DNA of 64,000 bases from the NCBI GenBank assembly GCA_025964625.1, contig JAOPYL010000124.1, positions 16,925 through 80,924 on the forward strand, written 5' to 3'. This stretch comes from Actinoallomurus sp. GTDB taxonomy: Bacteria > Actinomycetota > Actinomycetes > Streptosporangiales > Streptosporangiaceae. Below the pieces are notes generated by a model, which was not told the origin of the DNA, ran no database searches, and worked only from the letters and a program-made list of their open reading frames with translations. Shown here one piece after another: positions 1-8,750 of this stretch (position 1 is the stretch's first letter; each line of letters begins with the position of its first letter). A program made the translations under genes and the position numbers.

Positions 1-1
1 G

Positions 2-481
2 ACCGGCGCCCATCGACCCCGACCCGTCAGTTTCCTCGAACTGCACGAGGCCGCCGGATGGCGGCTGAAGTTCTACGGCATGGCCGTGGAAGGTGAGCGG
101 CCCCGGCCAGAGCTCGTCACGGTGGCCGAGGCACTGGTCCCCTCGGTCCTGCCGAGCCCTGCCGTGCACAGCGGCGGCGACGACCCCTACGACATCGACC
201 GGTACGGCGTCGGCTTCGTCATCCTCAACGACGCGAGCGACTACGCCTACGCGCTGTTCGACTGGTGGGCGGGAGAGAACGAGATCCACCAGCGGATCTT
301 CTCGTCCCTGCCGAGCAGGCTCGGAACGATGCGTCCCCACCCGACGCCCACCATCGGCTGCGTGTCGGAGCTCGGCGTGACCGACTTCGAACGGCGAGCA
401 TGGCTGCGGCATGTCCTCGCGAACCCCGAAGGCCCCGACCTCGAGGGCTACCTGGGCGAGTATCTCGAAGGAGAAGTTTGA
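2..481 (+). CDS. Hypothetical protein, 5' end outside the window
   Basis: The frame is open from base 2 and runs in phase through the first internal ATG (80), so the gene very probably starts before the window. At least 159 codons are visible. The visible protein has a DWWAGENE segment and an acidic C-terminus rich in Glu and Tyr; it resembles uncharacterised actinobacterial proteins in which a Trp-rich core precedes an FERRAW segment. No catalytic motif, signal peptide or membrane segment is seen. The stop codon overlaps the TTG start of the molybdopterin oxidoreductase (TTGA), and the gene's last codons contain that start's AAGGAG site, so the two are likely co-transcribed and translationally coupled. 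The function is unknown. Confidence 0.7.
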   Translation, partial: TGAHRPRPVSFLELHEAAGWRLKFYGMAVEGERPRPELVTVAEALVPSVLPSPAVHSGGDDPYDIDRYGVGFVILNDASDYAYALFDWWAGENEIHQRIFSSLPSRLGTMRPHPTPTIGCVSELGVTDFERRAWLRHVLANPEGPDLEGYLGEYLEGEV

Positions 482-2511
482 AGAAGGTCCTGGGCGCGTG
501 CCCGCTCGACTGCCCGGACGCCTGCTCGTGGGTGGTGACCGTCGAGGACGGCCAGGCCGTGAGCATGCGCGGCAACGCCGAGCACCCGATGACCCGCGGC
601 GCGCTGTGCGTGAAGGTGAACCGCTACCTCGAGCAGACGCGTGCCCAGGACCGCATCCTGCATCCGATGCGGCGGGTGGGCCGCAAGGGCGAGGGCCGGT
701 TCGAGCGGATCAGCTGGGACGAGGCCCTCGGCGAGATCGCCGGGCGCCTGGACGAGGTGACGGCGGCGTACGGCGGCCAGGCCGTCTGGCCGTTCCAGGG
801 CACCGGCTCGCTGGGCTACATCCAGGGCCTCGAGGGCTTCGCCGGGCGCCGCTTCTTCAACGTGCTCGGCGCCTCGATCCACGATCCGACGATCTGCTCG
901 ATCGCCGGCAGCCGGGGCCTGAAGTACACACTCGGCACCTCGGGCGGCATGGACCCGGAGGACTTCGCCCGCTCGAAGCTGATCCTGCTCTGGGGCACCA
1001 ACCCGCTGACCAGTGGCCATCACGCCTGGAAGTTCATCCAGGACGCCCGGCGCGAGGGTGCGCACGTGGTCGCCATCGACCCGGTACGCACCCGCTCGGC
1101 CGCGCAGGCCGACGAGCACCTGGCTCCCATCCCCGGCACCGACGCCGCCCTGGCGCTGGGCCTGCTCAACGTCATCGTCCGGATGGGCGCGCAGGACCAG
1201 GAGTTCATCGACGAGCACACGTTCGGCTGGGACGCCTTCCGCGCCCGGATCGAGGAGTTCCCGCCGGCGAGGGTCGCCGAGATCACCGGGTTGCCGGAGG
1301 ACCGCATCGTCGCGCTCGGCGAACGCGTCGCGCGGACCCGGCCGACCGCGATCCGCGCGACGCAGGGAATCCAGCGGCACGCCGGCGGCGGCATGACGCT
1401 GCGCGCGCTCGCCTGCATCCCCGGCGTGACCGGCGACTGGGCACTGCCGGGCGGCGGCCTGTGCTACTCCACCAGCGGGCACTTCAAGCTCAACCTGCCC
1501 GGGCTGGTCCGAATCGACCTCCTGCCGCATCCGGTGCGGACCCTGTCCATGACGCGCCTCGGCGAAGGTCTCCTCGACGTCGACGACCCGCCGGTCAAGG
1601 CGCTGTTCGTGATCGGCGCCAACCCGGTCGGCAGCAACCCGCACCAGACGAAGGTGCGGCGCGGGCTGGCCCGGGAGGACCTGTTCACGGTGGTCCTGGA
1701 GCACTTCCCCACCGACACCACCGACTACGCCGACATCGTGCTGCCCGCCACCATGCAGACCGAGCATCTCGACGTCATCGCCGGGTACGGGCACCTGTAC
1801 CTCGTGTGGAACGAGCCGGCGGTCGCCCCGCCGGGCGAGTGCCTGTCCACCTCGGAGACGTTCCGGCGGCTGGCCCGCCGCATGGGGATGACCGAGCCGA
1901 GCCTGTACGACTCCGATGAGGACCTGGCGCGGCAACTGCTCGACTCTCCGCACCCCTCGCTCGCCGGCATCACCGTGGAGGGACTGCGCGAGCAGGGCTT
2001 CGCCCGGCTGAACGTCGCCCGTCCCTTCCTGCCGTTCGCCGACGGTTTTCCGACGACGTCGGGCCGGCTGGAGTTCTACTCGAAGCGGGCCACGCGCGTC
2101 GGCCACGACCCGCTGCCCGGGTTCACCCCTCCCGCCGACGCGGGCGGCGGGCTCGTGCTGATCTCCGCCGCCTCCCACCACTTCCTCAACACGACATTCG
2201 GCAACAACCCCGAGCTGCGGCGGAGATCAGGCGCACCGGTGATCGTCCTGCACCCGGACGACGCGGCGGCACGCGGGATCTCCGACCGGGACGCCGTGCG
2301 GATCTACAACGACCGGGGATCGTTCGAGGCCGTCGCGGAGGTGTCGGACCGGGTACGCCCCGGCGTCGCGGCGACGACGAAGGGCCACTGGGCGAAGTTC
2401 AACGGCGGCGCGAACGCCAACGCCACCGTGGACGAACGCGACTCCGACATGGGCGGCGGCGCGGTCTTCCACGACAACCGCGTCGAGGTGGCCCGCGCCG
2501 AGCCCACCTGA
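478..2511 (+). CDS. Molybdopterin-dependent oxidoreductase
   Basis: About 677 residues, of the DMSO-reductase/formate-dehydrogenase superfamily of bis-MGD enzymes. The N-terminus carries Cys in CPLDCPDAC and again in GALCVKV, a [4Fe-4S] binding site. The central Mo-cofactor domain contains WGTNP and a VIGANPVGSNP segment, and a molydopterin dinucleotide-binding fold closes the protein (HPDDAAARGI onward). The start chosen is TTG at 478: AAGGAG lies 6-10 bases upstream and protein similarity begins right at the Cys cluster, although the frame is open further upstream. There is no Tat signal, so the enzyme is cytoplasmic. The substrate cannot be read from sequence. No dedicated electron-transfer subunit is adjacent, only the unknown upstream gene. 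Confidence 0.9.
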   Translation: MKKVLGACPLDCPDACSWVVTVEDGQAVSMRGNAEHPMTRGALCVKVNRYLEQTRAQDRILHPMRRVGRKGEGRFERISWDEALGEIAGRLDEVTAAYGGQAVWPFQGTGSLGYIQGLEGFAGRRFFNVLGASIHDPTICSIAGSRGLKYTLGTSGGMDPEDFARSKLILLWGTNPLTSGHHAWKFIQDARREGAHVVAIDPVRTRSAAQADEHLAPIPGTDAALALGLLNVIVRMGAQDQEFIDEHTFGWDAFRARIEEFPPARVAEITGLPEDRIVALGERVARTRPTAIRATQGIQRHAGGGMTLRALACIPGVTGDWALPGGGLCYSTSGHFKLNLPGLVRIDLLPHPVRTLSMTRLGEGLLDVDDPPVKALFVIGANPVGSNPHQTKVRRGLAREDLFTVVLEHFPTDTTDYADIVLPATMQTEHLDVIAGYGHLYLVWNEPAVAPPGECLSTSETFRRLARRMGMTEPSLYDSDEDLARQLLDSPHPSLAGITVEGLREQGFARLNVARPFLPFADGFPTTSGRLEFYSKRATRVGHDPLPGFTPPADAGGGLVLISAASHHFLNTTFGNNPELRRRSGAPVIVLHPDDAAARGISDRDAVRIYNDRGSFEAVAEVSDRVRPGVAATTKGHWAKFNGGANANATVDERDSDMGGGAVFHDNRVEVARAEPT

Positions 2512-2527
2512 CCGCCTGACCTGACAG

Positions 2528-2547
2528 ATCCGCGTCCACGCGCGGAT
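2528..2547. terminator. Hairpin between convergent genes
   Basis: A 7-bp perfect inverted repeat (ATCCGCG/CGCGGAT) with a 6-base loop lies in the 41 bp between the oxidoreductase and trpE stop codons, a natural place for a bidirectional terminator. No T-tract follows it. Confidence 0.4.
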
Positions 2548-2552
2548 TACCG

Positions 2553-4691
2553 TCACCGCCGCGTCCGGCACAGGTTCAGGACGTTGGTGATGATGCGGTG
2601 TCCCGTCTCGCCGGTCGCGGTGAGGATCGACTCCGGGTGGAACTGCACCGCCCAGCGCCGGTTCACCGGGTCCTCGATGGCCATGACGACGTCGCCCAGC
2701 GTCGCGGTGACCTCGAACCCCGCGTGCACCTGACCCGCGGTGGCGTGCAGGGAGTGGTAACGGGCCGCGGTGAACTCGCCGGGCAGCCCAGCGAACAGGT
2801 CGCCGCCGCCGACGTCGACCCGGCCGGGCTTGCCGTGCGCCGGCTCGGGCAGCAGTGCGAGCTCGCCGCCCGCGTGCTCGACCATGCCCTGCAGTCCGAG
2901 GCAGACCCCGAACACCGGCAGGCCACGGGCGTAGACCGCGTCCAGCAGGGACGCCGTGTCGAAGTCCACGGGCCGCCCCGGCCCGGGCGACAGCACCACG
3001 AGGTCGGGGCGGATCTCGTCGAGCATCTTGTCGGGGAAGCCGAACCGCAGCGTCGTGACGGCGGCGCCCTGCTGGCGGAAGTAGTCGGCGAGCGTGTTGA
3101 CGAAGGAGTCCTGGTGGTCGACGAGCAGCACGGTCAGCCCCTCGCCGGCCCTCCCCCGCGTCCCGAGGCCGGCCTCGGCGCCCTCATCCTCCGTCGCGGA
3201 CAGCGCCTCGAGCAGGGCACGGGCCTTGAGGTAGGTCTCGCGCTCCTCGGCGTCGGGGTCGGAGTCGTACAGCAGCGTCGCCCCGGCCCGTACGGCGGCG
3301 ACCCCGTCACGGATCTGCGCGGTCCGCAGGGTCAGCCCCGTGTTCATCGAGCCGTCGAAGCCGATGCAGCCGACCGCACCGCCGTACCAGCGCCGCGGCG
3401 TCTCCTCGTGGTCCTCGATGAACTGCATCGCCCAGGTCTTCGGCGCGCCGGTCACGGTGACGGCCCACATGTGGGTCAGGAAGGCGTCGAGGGCGTCGTA
3501 CCCGGGCCGCAGCCGCCCCTCGATGTGGTCGACGGTGTGGATCAGCCGGGAGTACATCTCGATCTGCCGGCGGCCGATGACCCTCACGCTTCCGGGCACG
3601 CAGACCCGGGACTTGTCGTTGCGGTCCACGTCGGTGCACATGGTCAGCTCGGACTCGTCCTTGGCCGAGTTGAGAAGGGTACGGATGTTGTCGGCGTCCT
3701 CCAGCGGATCGTCCCCGCGCTTGATCGTGCCGGAGATCGGGCAGGTCTCGACCCGGTCGCCGGTGACCCGGACGAACATCTCCGGGGACGCGCCGACGAG
3801 GTACTCCCCCTCACCCAGGTTGAAGAAGAACTCGTACGGCGCCGGGTTCGTCGTCCGCAGGCGTTCGAAGAAGGCCGCCGGGGAGTGGCACAGGCCGTAC
3901 ATCACGTGACCCGGCACGACCTCGAACAGGTCTCCCCGGATGAACTTCTCCTTCGCCTCGCACACCACCTCGGCGTAGGCGCCCGGCGTCGGCTGCGGGG
4001 GCAGCTCACGGGCGCGCGGCACCGGGGTCGGCTCCGTCCGCCTCGGCAGGCCGCGCGTGCTCACGCCGCCGATCTCGAAGTCGTACGACATCCGCGCCGA
4101 CGTCTCGCGCTTGCGGTCCACGACGATCATCTCGTCGGCCAGGTGAAGCACCAGGTCGCGCTGGTCGCGCGCGCGGTCGATGTTCAGCCGGATCGGCTCG
4201 AACTGGAACGCCAGGTCGTAGCCGAACGCGCCGTAGAGGCCAAGGTGCGGATCGTCGCCGGCGAACATGTCGGCGACGGCGCGCAGCGCGGTGAACACGG
4301 TGGGCCGGCGGCTGCGCTCCTCCTCCGTGAAGACCTCGTCGGAGGACGGGACGAAGACCTCCACCCCGCCGGGGATGTCCTCAGGCTCGCCGGCGGAGGC
4401 CATCGCCGCCGAGACGGCGGGCAGCAGGACCCGGCCGCGGTCGTTCAGCGCGCGCACCGCGATGCGACGGCCCCGGGCGACGATCTCCAGGCAGGGGTCG
4501 ACGTAGGCCATGTGCCAGCGGCTGTACCGGCCGGGGTACTCCATGCCGGAGCTGAGCACTCCGCCCCGGCGCTCGCCCACCGCCACGACGAGCGCGTCCA
4601 GCGCCTCGCTCTTGCGTCCGGGGTCCACCGGGGTGGCGGTGCGGACGACGCGCACGCCGCCCGCCGTCACATACTCGCTCGTCGTCTCCAC
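2553..4691 (-). CDS. trpE: Fused anthranilate synthase TrpE(G)
   Basis: 712 residues. Converts chorismate plus glutamine to anthranilate, the first step of tryptophan synthesis. Residues 1 to about 500 are the chorismate-utilising TrpE domain (GTIKRGDD and HMWAVTVTGAPKTW segments). Residues about 515-712 are the class I glutamine amidotransferase TrpG domain, with nucleophile Cys in FGVCLGLQG and the His/Glu pair in QFHPES. The fusion occurs in rhizobia and several actinomycetes. The frame is open to 4865, but that extension reads through the leader and attenuator; the real start is GTG 4691, with GAGGGA 6 bases upstream. No other trp gene is adjacent. The alternative, a phenazine-type or aminodeoxychorismate synthase, is disfavoured by the Trp leader upstream. 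Confidence 0.93.
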   Translation of the reverse strand: METTSEYVTAGGVRVVRTATPVDPGRKSEALDALVVAVGERRGGVLSSGMEYPGRYSRWHMAYVDPCLEIVARGRRIAVRALNDRGRVLLPAVSAAMASAGEPEDIPGGVEVFVPSSDEVFTEEERSRRPTVFTALRAVADMFAGDDPHLGLYGAFGYDLAFQFEPIRLNIDRARDQRDLVLHLADEMIVVDRKRETSARMSYDFEIGGVSTRGLPRRTEPTPVPRARELPPQPTPGAYAEVVCEAKEKFIRGDLFEVVPGHVMYGLCHSPAAFFERLRTTNPAPYEFFFNLGEGEYLVGASPEMFVRVTGDRVETCPISGTIKRGDDPLEDADNIRTLLNSAKDESELTMCTDVDRNDKSRVCVPGSVRVIGRRQIEMYSRLIHTVDHIEGRLRPGYDALDAFLTHMWAVTVTGAPKTWAMQFIEDHEETPRRWYGGAVGCIGFDGSMNTGLTLRTAQIRDGVAAVRAGATLLYDSDPDAEERETYLKARALLEALSATEDEGAEAGLGTRGRAGEGLTVLLVDHQDSFVNTLADYFRQQGAAVTTLRFGFPDKMLDEIRPDLVVLSPGPGRPVDFDTASLLDAVYARGLPVFGVCLGLQGMVEHAGGELALLPEPAHGKPGRVDVGGGDLFAGLPGEFTAARYHSLHATAGQVHAGFEVTATLGDVVMAIEDPVNRRWAVQFHPESILTATGETGHRIITNVLNLCRTRR

Positions 4692-4730
4692 GATCGGTCC
4701 CTCGATTTCAGGCCCTGCTCGGCGGAGACG

Positions 4731-4758
4731 AAAAACGACCGCCGGACGGGGGCGGTCG
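4731..4758 (-). terminator. Trp attenuator terminator
   Basis: Read on the minus strand: an 8-bp perfect stem CGACCGCC/GGCGGTCG, a 7-base loop, then TTTTT. It lies 36 bases after the leader peptide stop and ends 40 bases before the trpE start. This is the canonical intrinsic terminator of a transcription attenuator. Confidence 0.9.
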
Positions 4759-4785
4759 CTGCGGTGTCTGAGAATGCGTGAACCC

Positions 4786-4802
4786 GCGCCGCCTAGCGGC
4801 GC
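4786..4802 (-). promoter_or_regulatory. Leader hairpin around the trpL stop codon
   Basis: A 7-bp perfect inverted repeat (GCGCCGC/GCGGCGC) brackets the TAG stop of the leader peptide, which forms the loop. The left arm covers the two Arg codons after Trp-Trp, so a ribosome stalled on the Trp codons would mask or free this stem. It is the likely pause/1:2 hairpin of the attenuator. Confidence 0.65.
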
Positions 4803-4828
4803 CACCACTGCGTGACCGGGGTTCGCAT
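4793..4828 (-). CDS. trpL: Trp operon leader peptide
   Basis: An 11-residue peptide, MRTPVTQWWRR, with two adjacent Trp codons, followed by a terminator hairpin and then trpE. When charged tRNA-Trp is scarce, ribosome stalling at the Trp pair should prevent the terminator forming and allow trpE(G) transcription. Trp-rich leaders ahead of trpE are known in actinomycetes. The upstream sequence CTTTCGGCC is a poor Shine-Dalgarno match, so initiation may be weak or leaderless. Confidence 0.9.
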   Translation of the reverse strand: MRTPVTQWWRR

Positions 4829-5050
4829 GGCCGAAAGAGTACCCGGTGACGGGCCGGCACGCCACTGCGGTCCCGTGCGGCGCCCTGGATCACGTCTCAG
4901 ATCGCGGGACAGAACGTCCAAAGCGACACGCGGCCGAGACCGAACCGAGATCGGGCGCCCCGTAAAGTTTTGGCAACAGACGTGAAATTCGGCTGTCCGG
5001 ATATCGCCACCGGGCAGCCGTCTCGCGCATATGGCGTACGAGGAGGACCG

Positions 5051-5293
5051 TTGGCCGACACAGACCCCCGGCCGCGCCGCGGTGACCGCAGCCTCTGGAA
5101 CTGGCTGCTCGTCGTTCCCGTCGTCGTGCCGCTCCTGACGTTCCTGTTCAACAGGGACAAGCCGCGGCTCGCCGGATTCCCGTTCTTCTACTGGGCGCAG
5201 TTCGCGTTCGTCGTCCTCGGCGTCGTCTGCACGGCGATCGTGTACCTGAAGACCCGGCGTGCGTCCCGCCCCGCCGGCACCAAGGAGGGCTGA
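5051..5293 (+). CDS. DUF3311 small membrane protein
   Basis: 80 residues with a TTG start at 5051 placed by a perfect AGGAGG at 5041-5046. Two hydrophobic helices follow a charged N-terminus: residues about 16-36 (WNWLLVVPVVVPLLTFLF) and about 48-68 (FYWAQFAFVVLGVVCTAIVY). DUF3311 proteins sit directly before SSS-family symporters in actinomycetes, as here: the symporter starts 5 bp after this stop and its ribosome site overlaps this gene's end. It is probably a small accessory subunit of that transporter; this rests on context and has not been shown by sequence alone. Confidence 0.85.
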   Translation: MADTDPRPRRGDRSLWNWLLVVPVVVPLLTFLFNRDKPRLAGFPFFYWAQFAFVVLGVVCTAIVYLKTRRASRPAGTKEG

Positions 5294-5298
5294 CGGGA

Positions 5299-6921
5299 AT
5301 GTCCGGCTCGCATCTGACCGAGATGATCGTCTTCGGCGTCCTCTTCCTGATCGTGAGCGTGATGGGGTTCGTCGCCGCCCGCTGGCGCCGTCCCACCACC
5401 ATGCAGAGCCTCGACGAGTGGGGCCTGGGCGGCCGCAGCTTCGGCTCGTGGATCACCTGGTTCCTCCTCGGTGGCGATCTCTACACCGCCTACACCTTCG
5501 TCGCCGTGCCCGCCCTGGTGTTCGGCGCGGGAGCGGCCGGCTTCTACGCGGTGCCGTACACGATCGTCGTGTATCCGCTCGTCTTCCTCGTGCTGATCCG
5601 CCTCTGGTCGGTGTCGCACGTGCACGGCTTCGTCACGCCGGCCGACTTCGTCCGGGCGCGTTTCGGGTCGCCGCTGCTCGCACTGCTGGTCGCCATCACC
5701 GGCATCGTCGCGACCATGCCCTACATCGCCCTGCAGCTCGTCGGCATCCAGGCGACACTGGAGGCGATGGGCGTGAAGGGTCACCTGCCGATCATCATCG
5801 CGTTCGCGATCCTGGCGGCGTACACGTACCAGTCGGGCCTGCGCGCACCGGCGCTGATCGCGTTCGTCAAGGACGCGCTCATCTATCTGGTGATCATCGT
5901 CGCGGTGCTGTACATCCCGCACAAGCTGGGCGGCTGGAGCCACATCTTCGGCGCGGCTCAGGCCAAGTTCGACAAGACCCCCGCACCGGGCGACGGCACG
6001 CTGCTGAACGCGAACAACCAGCTCAACTACGCGATGCTGGCACTCGGCTCGGCGCTCGCGCTGTTCCTCTACCCGCACAGCATCACCAGCGTGCTCGCCA
6101 GCAAGAACCGGAACGTGATCAAACGGAACATGGCGGCGCTGCCGGCCTACAGCTTCGTGCTCGGCCTGATCGCGCTGCTCGGCTTCATGGCGATCGCCGC
6201 GGGAATCAAGCCCATCACGTCCAACGGCAAGGCGGACGGCAACACGGTCGTGCCGCTGCTGTTCGACCACCTGTTCCCGAGCTGGTTCGCCGGCGTGGCC
6301 TACGCCGCCATCGGCATCGGCGCGCTGGTGCCCGCCGCGATCATGTCGATCGCCGCGGCGAACCTGTTCACCCGGAACATCTACCGGGAGTACTTCCGCA
6401 AGGACGCGAGCGACAGTGAAGAGGCCAAGGTGAGCAAGCTCGTCTCGCTCATCGTCAAGGTCGGCGCGGTCGCCTGCATCCTGCTGCTGGACCCGCAGTT
6501 CTCCATCGACCTGCAGCTGATCGGGGGCGTCATCATCCTGCAGACGCTGCCGTCGGTCGCGCTCGGCCTGGTGACCCGCTGGTTCCACCGGGGCGGCCTG
6601 ATCGCGGGCTGGGTCGCGGGCATGGCGGCGGGCATGTGGATGCTGTACCGCATCCCCAACCCGGTCACGCACAAGACCCACTTCGGCGGCTCCGCCTATC
6701 CGCTGACCGACCTGGGCTTCGACACCAAGGTGACGGTGTACGCGGGCATCCTCGCGCTGCTCGTCAACCTGGTCGTCGCGGTGGTCGTGACGATCGTGCT
6801 CAAGGCGGCCAAGACGGCGGACGGCGTGGACGCCACCCGAACCGACGACTACTACGCCGACGAGGGCGATCCGAAGGTCGTCCGCGGCACCCGCGAGGTC
6901 GAGGAGGAGCTCGCCACCTGA
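5299..6921 (+). CDS. Sodium:solute symporter (monocarboxylate type)
   Basis: 540 residues with about 13 predicted membrane helices, SSS family. Family marks include the GGRSFGSWITWFLLGGDLYTAYT stretch in helix 1-2, the YALQLVG-like helix, and the SITSVLASKN cytoplasmic loop typical of MctP-like acetate/pyruvate/lactate carriers. It imports a small organic acid or related solute with Na+ or H+. The start ATG has AAGGAGG about 8 bases upstream, inside the DUF3311 stop region. The acidic cytoplasmic tail (DYYADEGDPK) is ordinary for the family. The substrate is not certain. Confidence 0.9.
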   Translation: MSGSHLTEMIVFGVLFLIVSVMGFVAARWRRPTTMQSLDEWGLGGRSFGSWITWFLLGGDLYTAYTFVAVPALVFGAGAAGFYAVPYTIVVYPLVFLVLIRLWSVSHVHGFVTPADFVRARFGSPLLALLVAITGIVATMPYIALQLVGIQATLEAMGVKGHLPIIIAFAILAAYTYQSGLRAPALIAFVKDALIYLVIIVAVLYIPHKLGGWSHIFGAAQAKFDKTPAPGDGTLLNANNQLNYAMLALGSALALFLYPHSITSVLASKNRNVIKRNMAALPAYSFVLGLIALLGFMAIAAGIKPITSNGKADGNTVVPLLFDHLFPSWFAGVAYAAIGIGALVPAAIMSIAAANLFTRNIYREYFRKDASDSEEAKVSKLVSLIVKVGAVACILLLDPQFSIDLQLIGGVIILQTLPSVALGLVTRWFHRGGLIAGWVAGMAAGMWMLYRIPNPVTHKTHFGGSAYPLTDLGFDTKVTVYAGILALLVNLVVAVVVTIVLKAAKTADGVDATRTDDYYADEGDPKVVRGTREVEEELAT

Positions 6922-6989
6922 GTCCCGGCGTGATCGTGGCCCGGCGGCCGTCGCCGGGGCACCTCAGGTACGGCGGGCGGCGGGGAGCC

Positions 6990-7163
6990 GGCGCGGTGGA
7001 CGAGGAAGCCGTACAGGTGGGGCTTGGCGGCGATCGCGGCGAGATAGGTGTCGATCGCCGCCCGCGGCCGGGCGCGCATCTCCCCCGGCCGCAGGAACGC
7101 GCCGCGGACGGCGTCCATCAGCACGCGGGTGTGCCGCTCCGCCAGCGCCTGGTACAGGCCGCC
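6990..7163 (-). pseudogene. TetR-family regulator stub (C-terminal part)
   Basis: About 57 codons read GGLYQALAERHT, then a charged helix, then AIDTYLAAIAAKPHLYGFLVHRA. That spacing matches the end of the DNA-binding domain and the first ligand-domain helices of TetR regulators. The helix-turn-helix is missing and the frame just upstream is unrelated, so most of the gene has been deleted. The call rests on pattern recognition over a short stretch. Confidence 0.5.
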
Positions 7164-7427
7164 ACGTCCCCTGCGCCACTGCTCACAGGGCGAGCGTAGC
7201 CATTCACGCCGGCCCGGTCGCGGCTGACCGGAGACGCTGAACTTCGTCGACGGGCGGACCAGCCGGATCTCCCCGGTCGGCCTGACCGGCTGGAAGGCCG
7301 GCACCGCCCGCCCGGCGGGCGCGCTGGTCGACCACCCCGGTGAGATATACCGGGCGACGCGCGCGAACGCCTCGCGGAGCCCGGACGCGTCCCGCACCTT
7401 CTGGATGCTCGTCCAATAAGATCAGGA

Positions 7428-7461
7428 GGGCGGCCGGGGGAACAAAACCCGTCGGCCGCCC
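7428..7461. terminator. Hairpin GGGCGGCCG/CGGCCGCCC
   Basis: A 9-bp perfect inverted repeat with a 16-base loop that includes AACAAAAC. There is no U-tract on either side. It may terminate transcription entering from either flank of the debris region. Confidence 0.4.
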
Positions 7462-7628
7462 GTCTCACTCTCGAGCGACTTGATCGCGGCGTGTCATGTT
7501 TTGCCATGGCATGTCGTGACCGGTCTAACTCGGGGGCTTTCATGTAGAGACCAGCCAATCGGGTGCATTCCCATGGCAGACTCTGGTCCCCGTTTGCCAT
7601 ACCTGGTCTGCCCTGGGAGGGTTCCCCG

Positions 7629-8609
7629 ATGGTCACGCCGCGCTTGCCCCATGTCCGCGGCCTGGGCAGATGCCTGGCGGCCGTCGCGGTGATCATCGCG
7701 GTCTGGGTCACGACGCTGGGCGCGGGCCGGGTCAACGTGTACGCCAAGCCGGGCGCGCTGCCGGCCCTGTCGGTCTCCACCATCGCCGCGCGTTACAAGG
7801 CGAACCGACGGGCGATCGCGCAGGCGCTGAAGACCGCCAGGCGCATCCAGGACTACGATCGGGCCCATGCGCTGAGCCGGTTCCTGACTCCCGGGCGCGA
7901 CTTCCTGTCCTTCGACCCCCGCGGCACCGGACGCGCGGTGGAGGTCGTCGGCGACCTCGCCCGGGCCAAGCGAGTCGCGATCCTGGTGCCGGGCGCCGAC
8001 ACGACCCTGTCGACGTTCGACGCACGCGGGCACCAGCCGTACTCCACGCCCGGTGGTGGCGCGCGCGCCCTCCTGCAGCAGGCGCGGCGGCTCGCCCGCG
8101 ATCCGAAACTCGCCGTGATCGCCTGGCTGGGCTACAGCCCTCCGACGGTGACCAGCGCGGGCGTCATCACCGACCTGCGCGCCGACGCCGGAGCCACGCA
8201 GCTGCGCCGGTTGGTCGACGACCTGCATGACATCAACCCGGCGGCCCGCACGACCCTGCTCTGCCACAGTTATGGCTCCGTGGTGTGCGGTGAGGCCGTC
8301 AAGAGCCTCTCCGTCAATGACATCGTGGCTTTCGGCAGCCCCGGCATGTCGACGTCCACCGCGAGCGATCTGGGCACGCACGCGCGCATCTGGGCCGGCC
8401 GCGGCGCTCGCGACTGGATGCAGTTCGTCCCGCACGTCCGGGTGTTCGGCCTGGGGTTCGGCACCGATCCCGTCTCGCCGAGTTTCGGCGCCCGCGTGTT
8501 TGCCGCCGGGCCGGGAGGGCACAGCGACTATCTGCGGCCAGGTTCGGTATCGCTCCGGAATCTCGCGCTCATCGCGCTCGGCCGGGACCCGCAGGTCAGT
8601 CTGGCCTGA
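7629..8609 (+). CDS. Membrane-anchored or secreted alpha/beta hydrolase (DUF1023-like)
   Basis: 326 residues. A hydrophobic N-terminal helix (about 15-32, LAAVAVIIAVWVTTL) exports or anchors the protein. The C-terminal half is an alpha/beta hydrolase of the actinobacterial DUF1023 type: the GRAVEVVGDL..AKRVAILVPG start, the nucleophile Ser214 in CHSYGS (Cys replaces the usual Gly of GHSYGS) and a late His in GPGGHSDY. The start is ATG 7629 with GGGAGG about 8 bases upstream; an earlier in-frame ATG at 7563 lacks a ribosome site. It is likely an esterase or lipase acting outside the membrane. The substrate is unknown. Confidence 0.85.
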   Translation: MVTPRLPHVRGLGRCLAAVAVIIAVWVTTLGAGRVNVYAKPGALPALSVSTIAARYKANRRAIAQALKTARRIQDYDRAHALSRFLTPGRDFLSFDPRGTGRAVEVVGDLARAKRVAILVPGADTTLSTFDARGHQPYSTPGGGARALLQQARRLARDPKLAVIAWLGYSPPTVTSAGVITDLRADAGATQLRRLVDDLHDINPAARTTLLCHSYGSVVCGEAVKSLSVNDIVAFGSPGMSTSTASDLGTHARIWAGRGARDWMQFVPHVRVFGLGFGTDPVSPSFGARVFAAGPGGHSDYLRPGSVSLRNLALIALGRDPQVSLA

Positions 8610-8750
8610 TTTCAAGCGAACAATTTGACACTGCGCGGCGCCTCCCGTCAACGGCGAAATCAACCATAAATCGGCCAAATTCGGATGCTCCCCAAAAGGG
8701 GAATTTGATGCTTGAGTAAGTCGAGCCTCAGACCCCCTCTTGGAGACCCG

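Larger units (their letters stand above)
6922..7628. other. 700-bp gap with gene debris
   Basis: No intact gene is convincing here. It holds a TetR-like stub on the minus strand (6990-7163) and, 5' of it on the same strand (about 7230-7420), a short coding-like stretch ending in a KFSVSG segment that I cannot assign. A 9-bp hairpin lies at 7428-7461. The promoter of the hydrolase at 7629 must lie near the right edge. Confidence 0.5.

Noticed and set aside
265..477. Longer N-terminus of the molybdopterin oxidoreductase
   Set aside because: The open frame upstream of TTG 478 overlaps the previous gene in another frame and has no ribosome site or protein similarity.
4692..4865. Longer N-terminus of TrpE(G)
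   Set aside because: It would be read through the Trp leader peptide and the attenuator hairpin; GTG 4691 has a good ribosome site.
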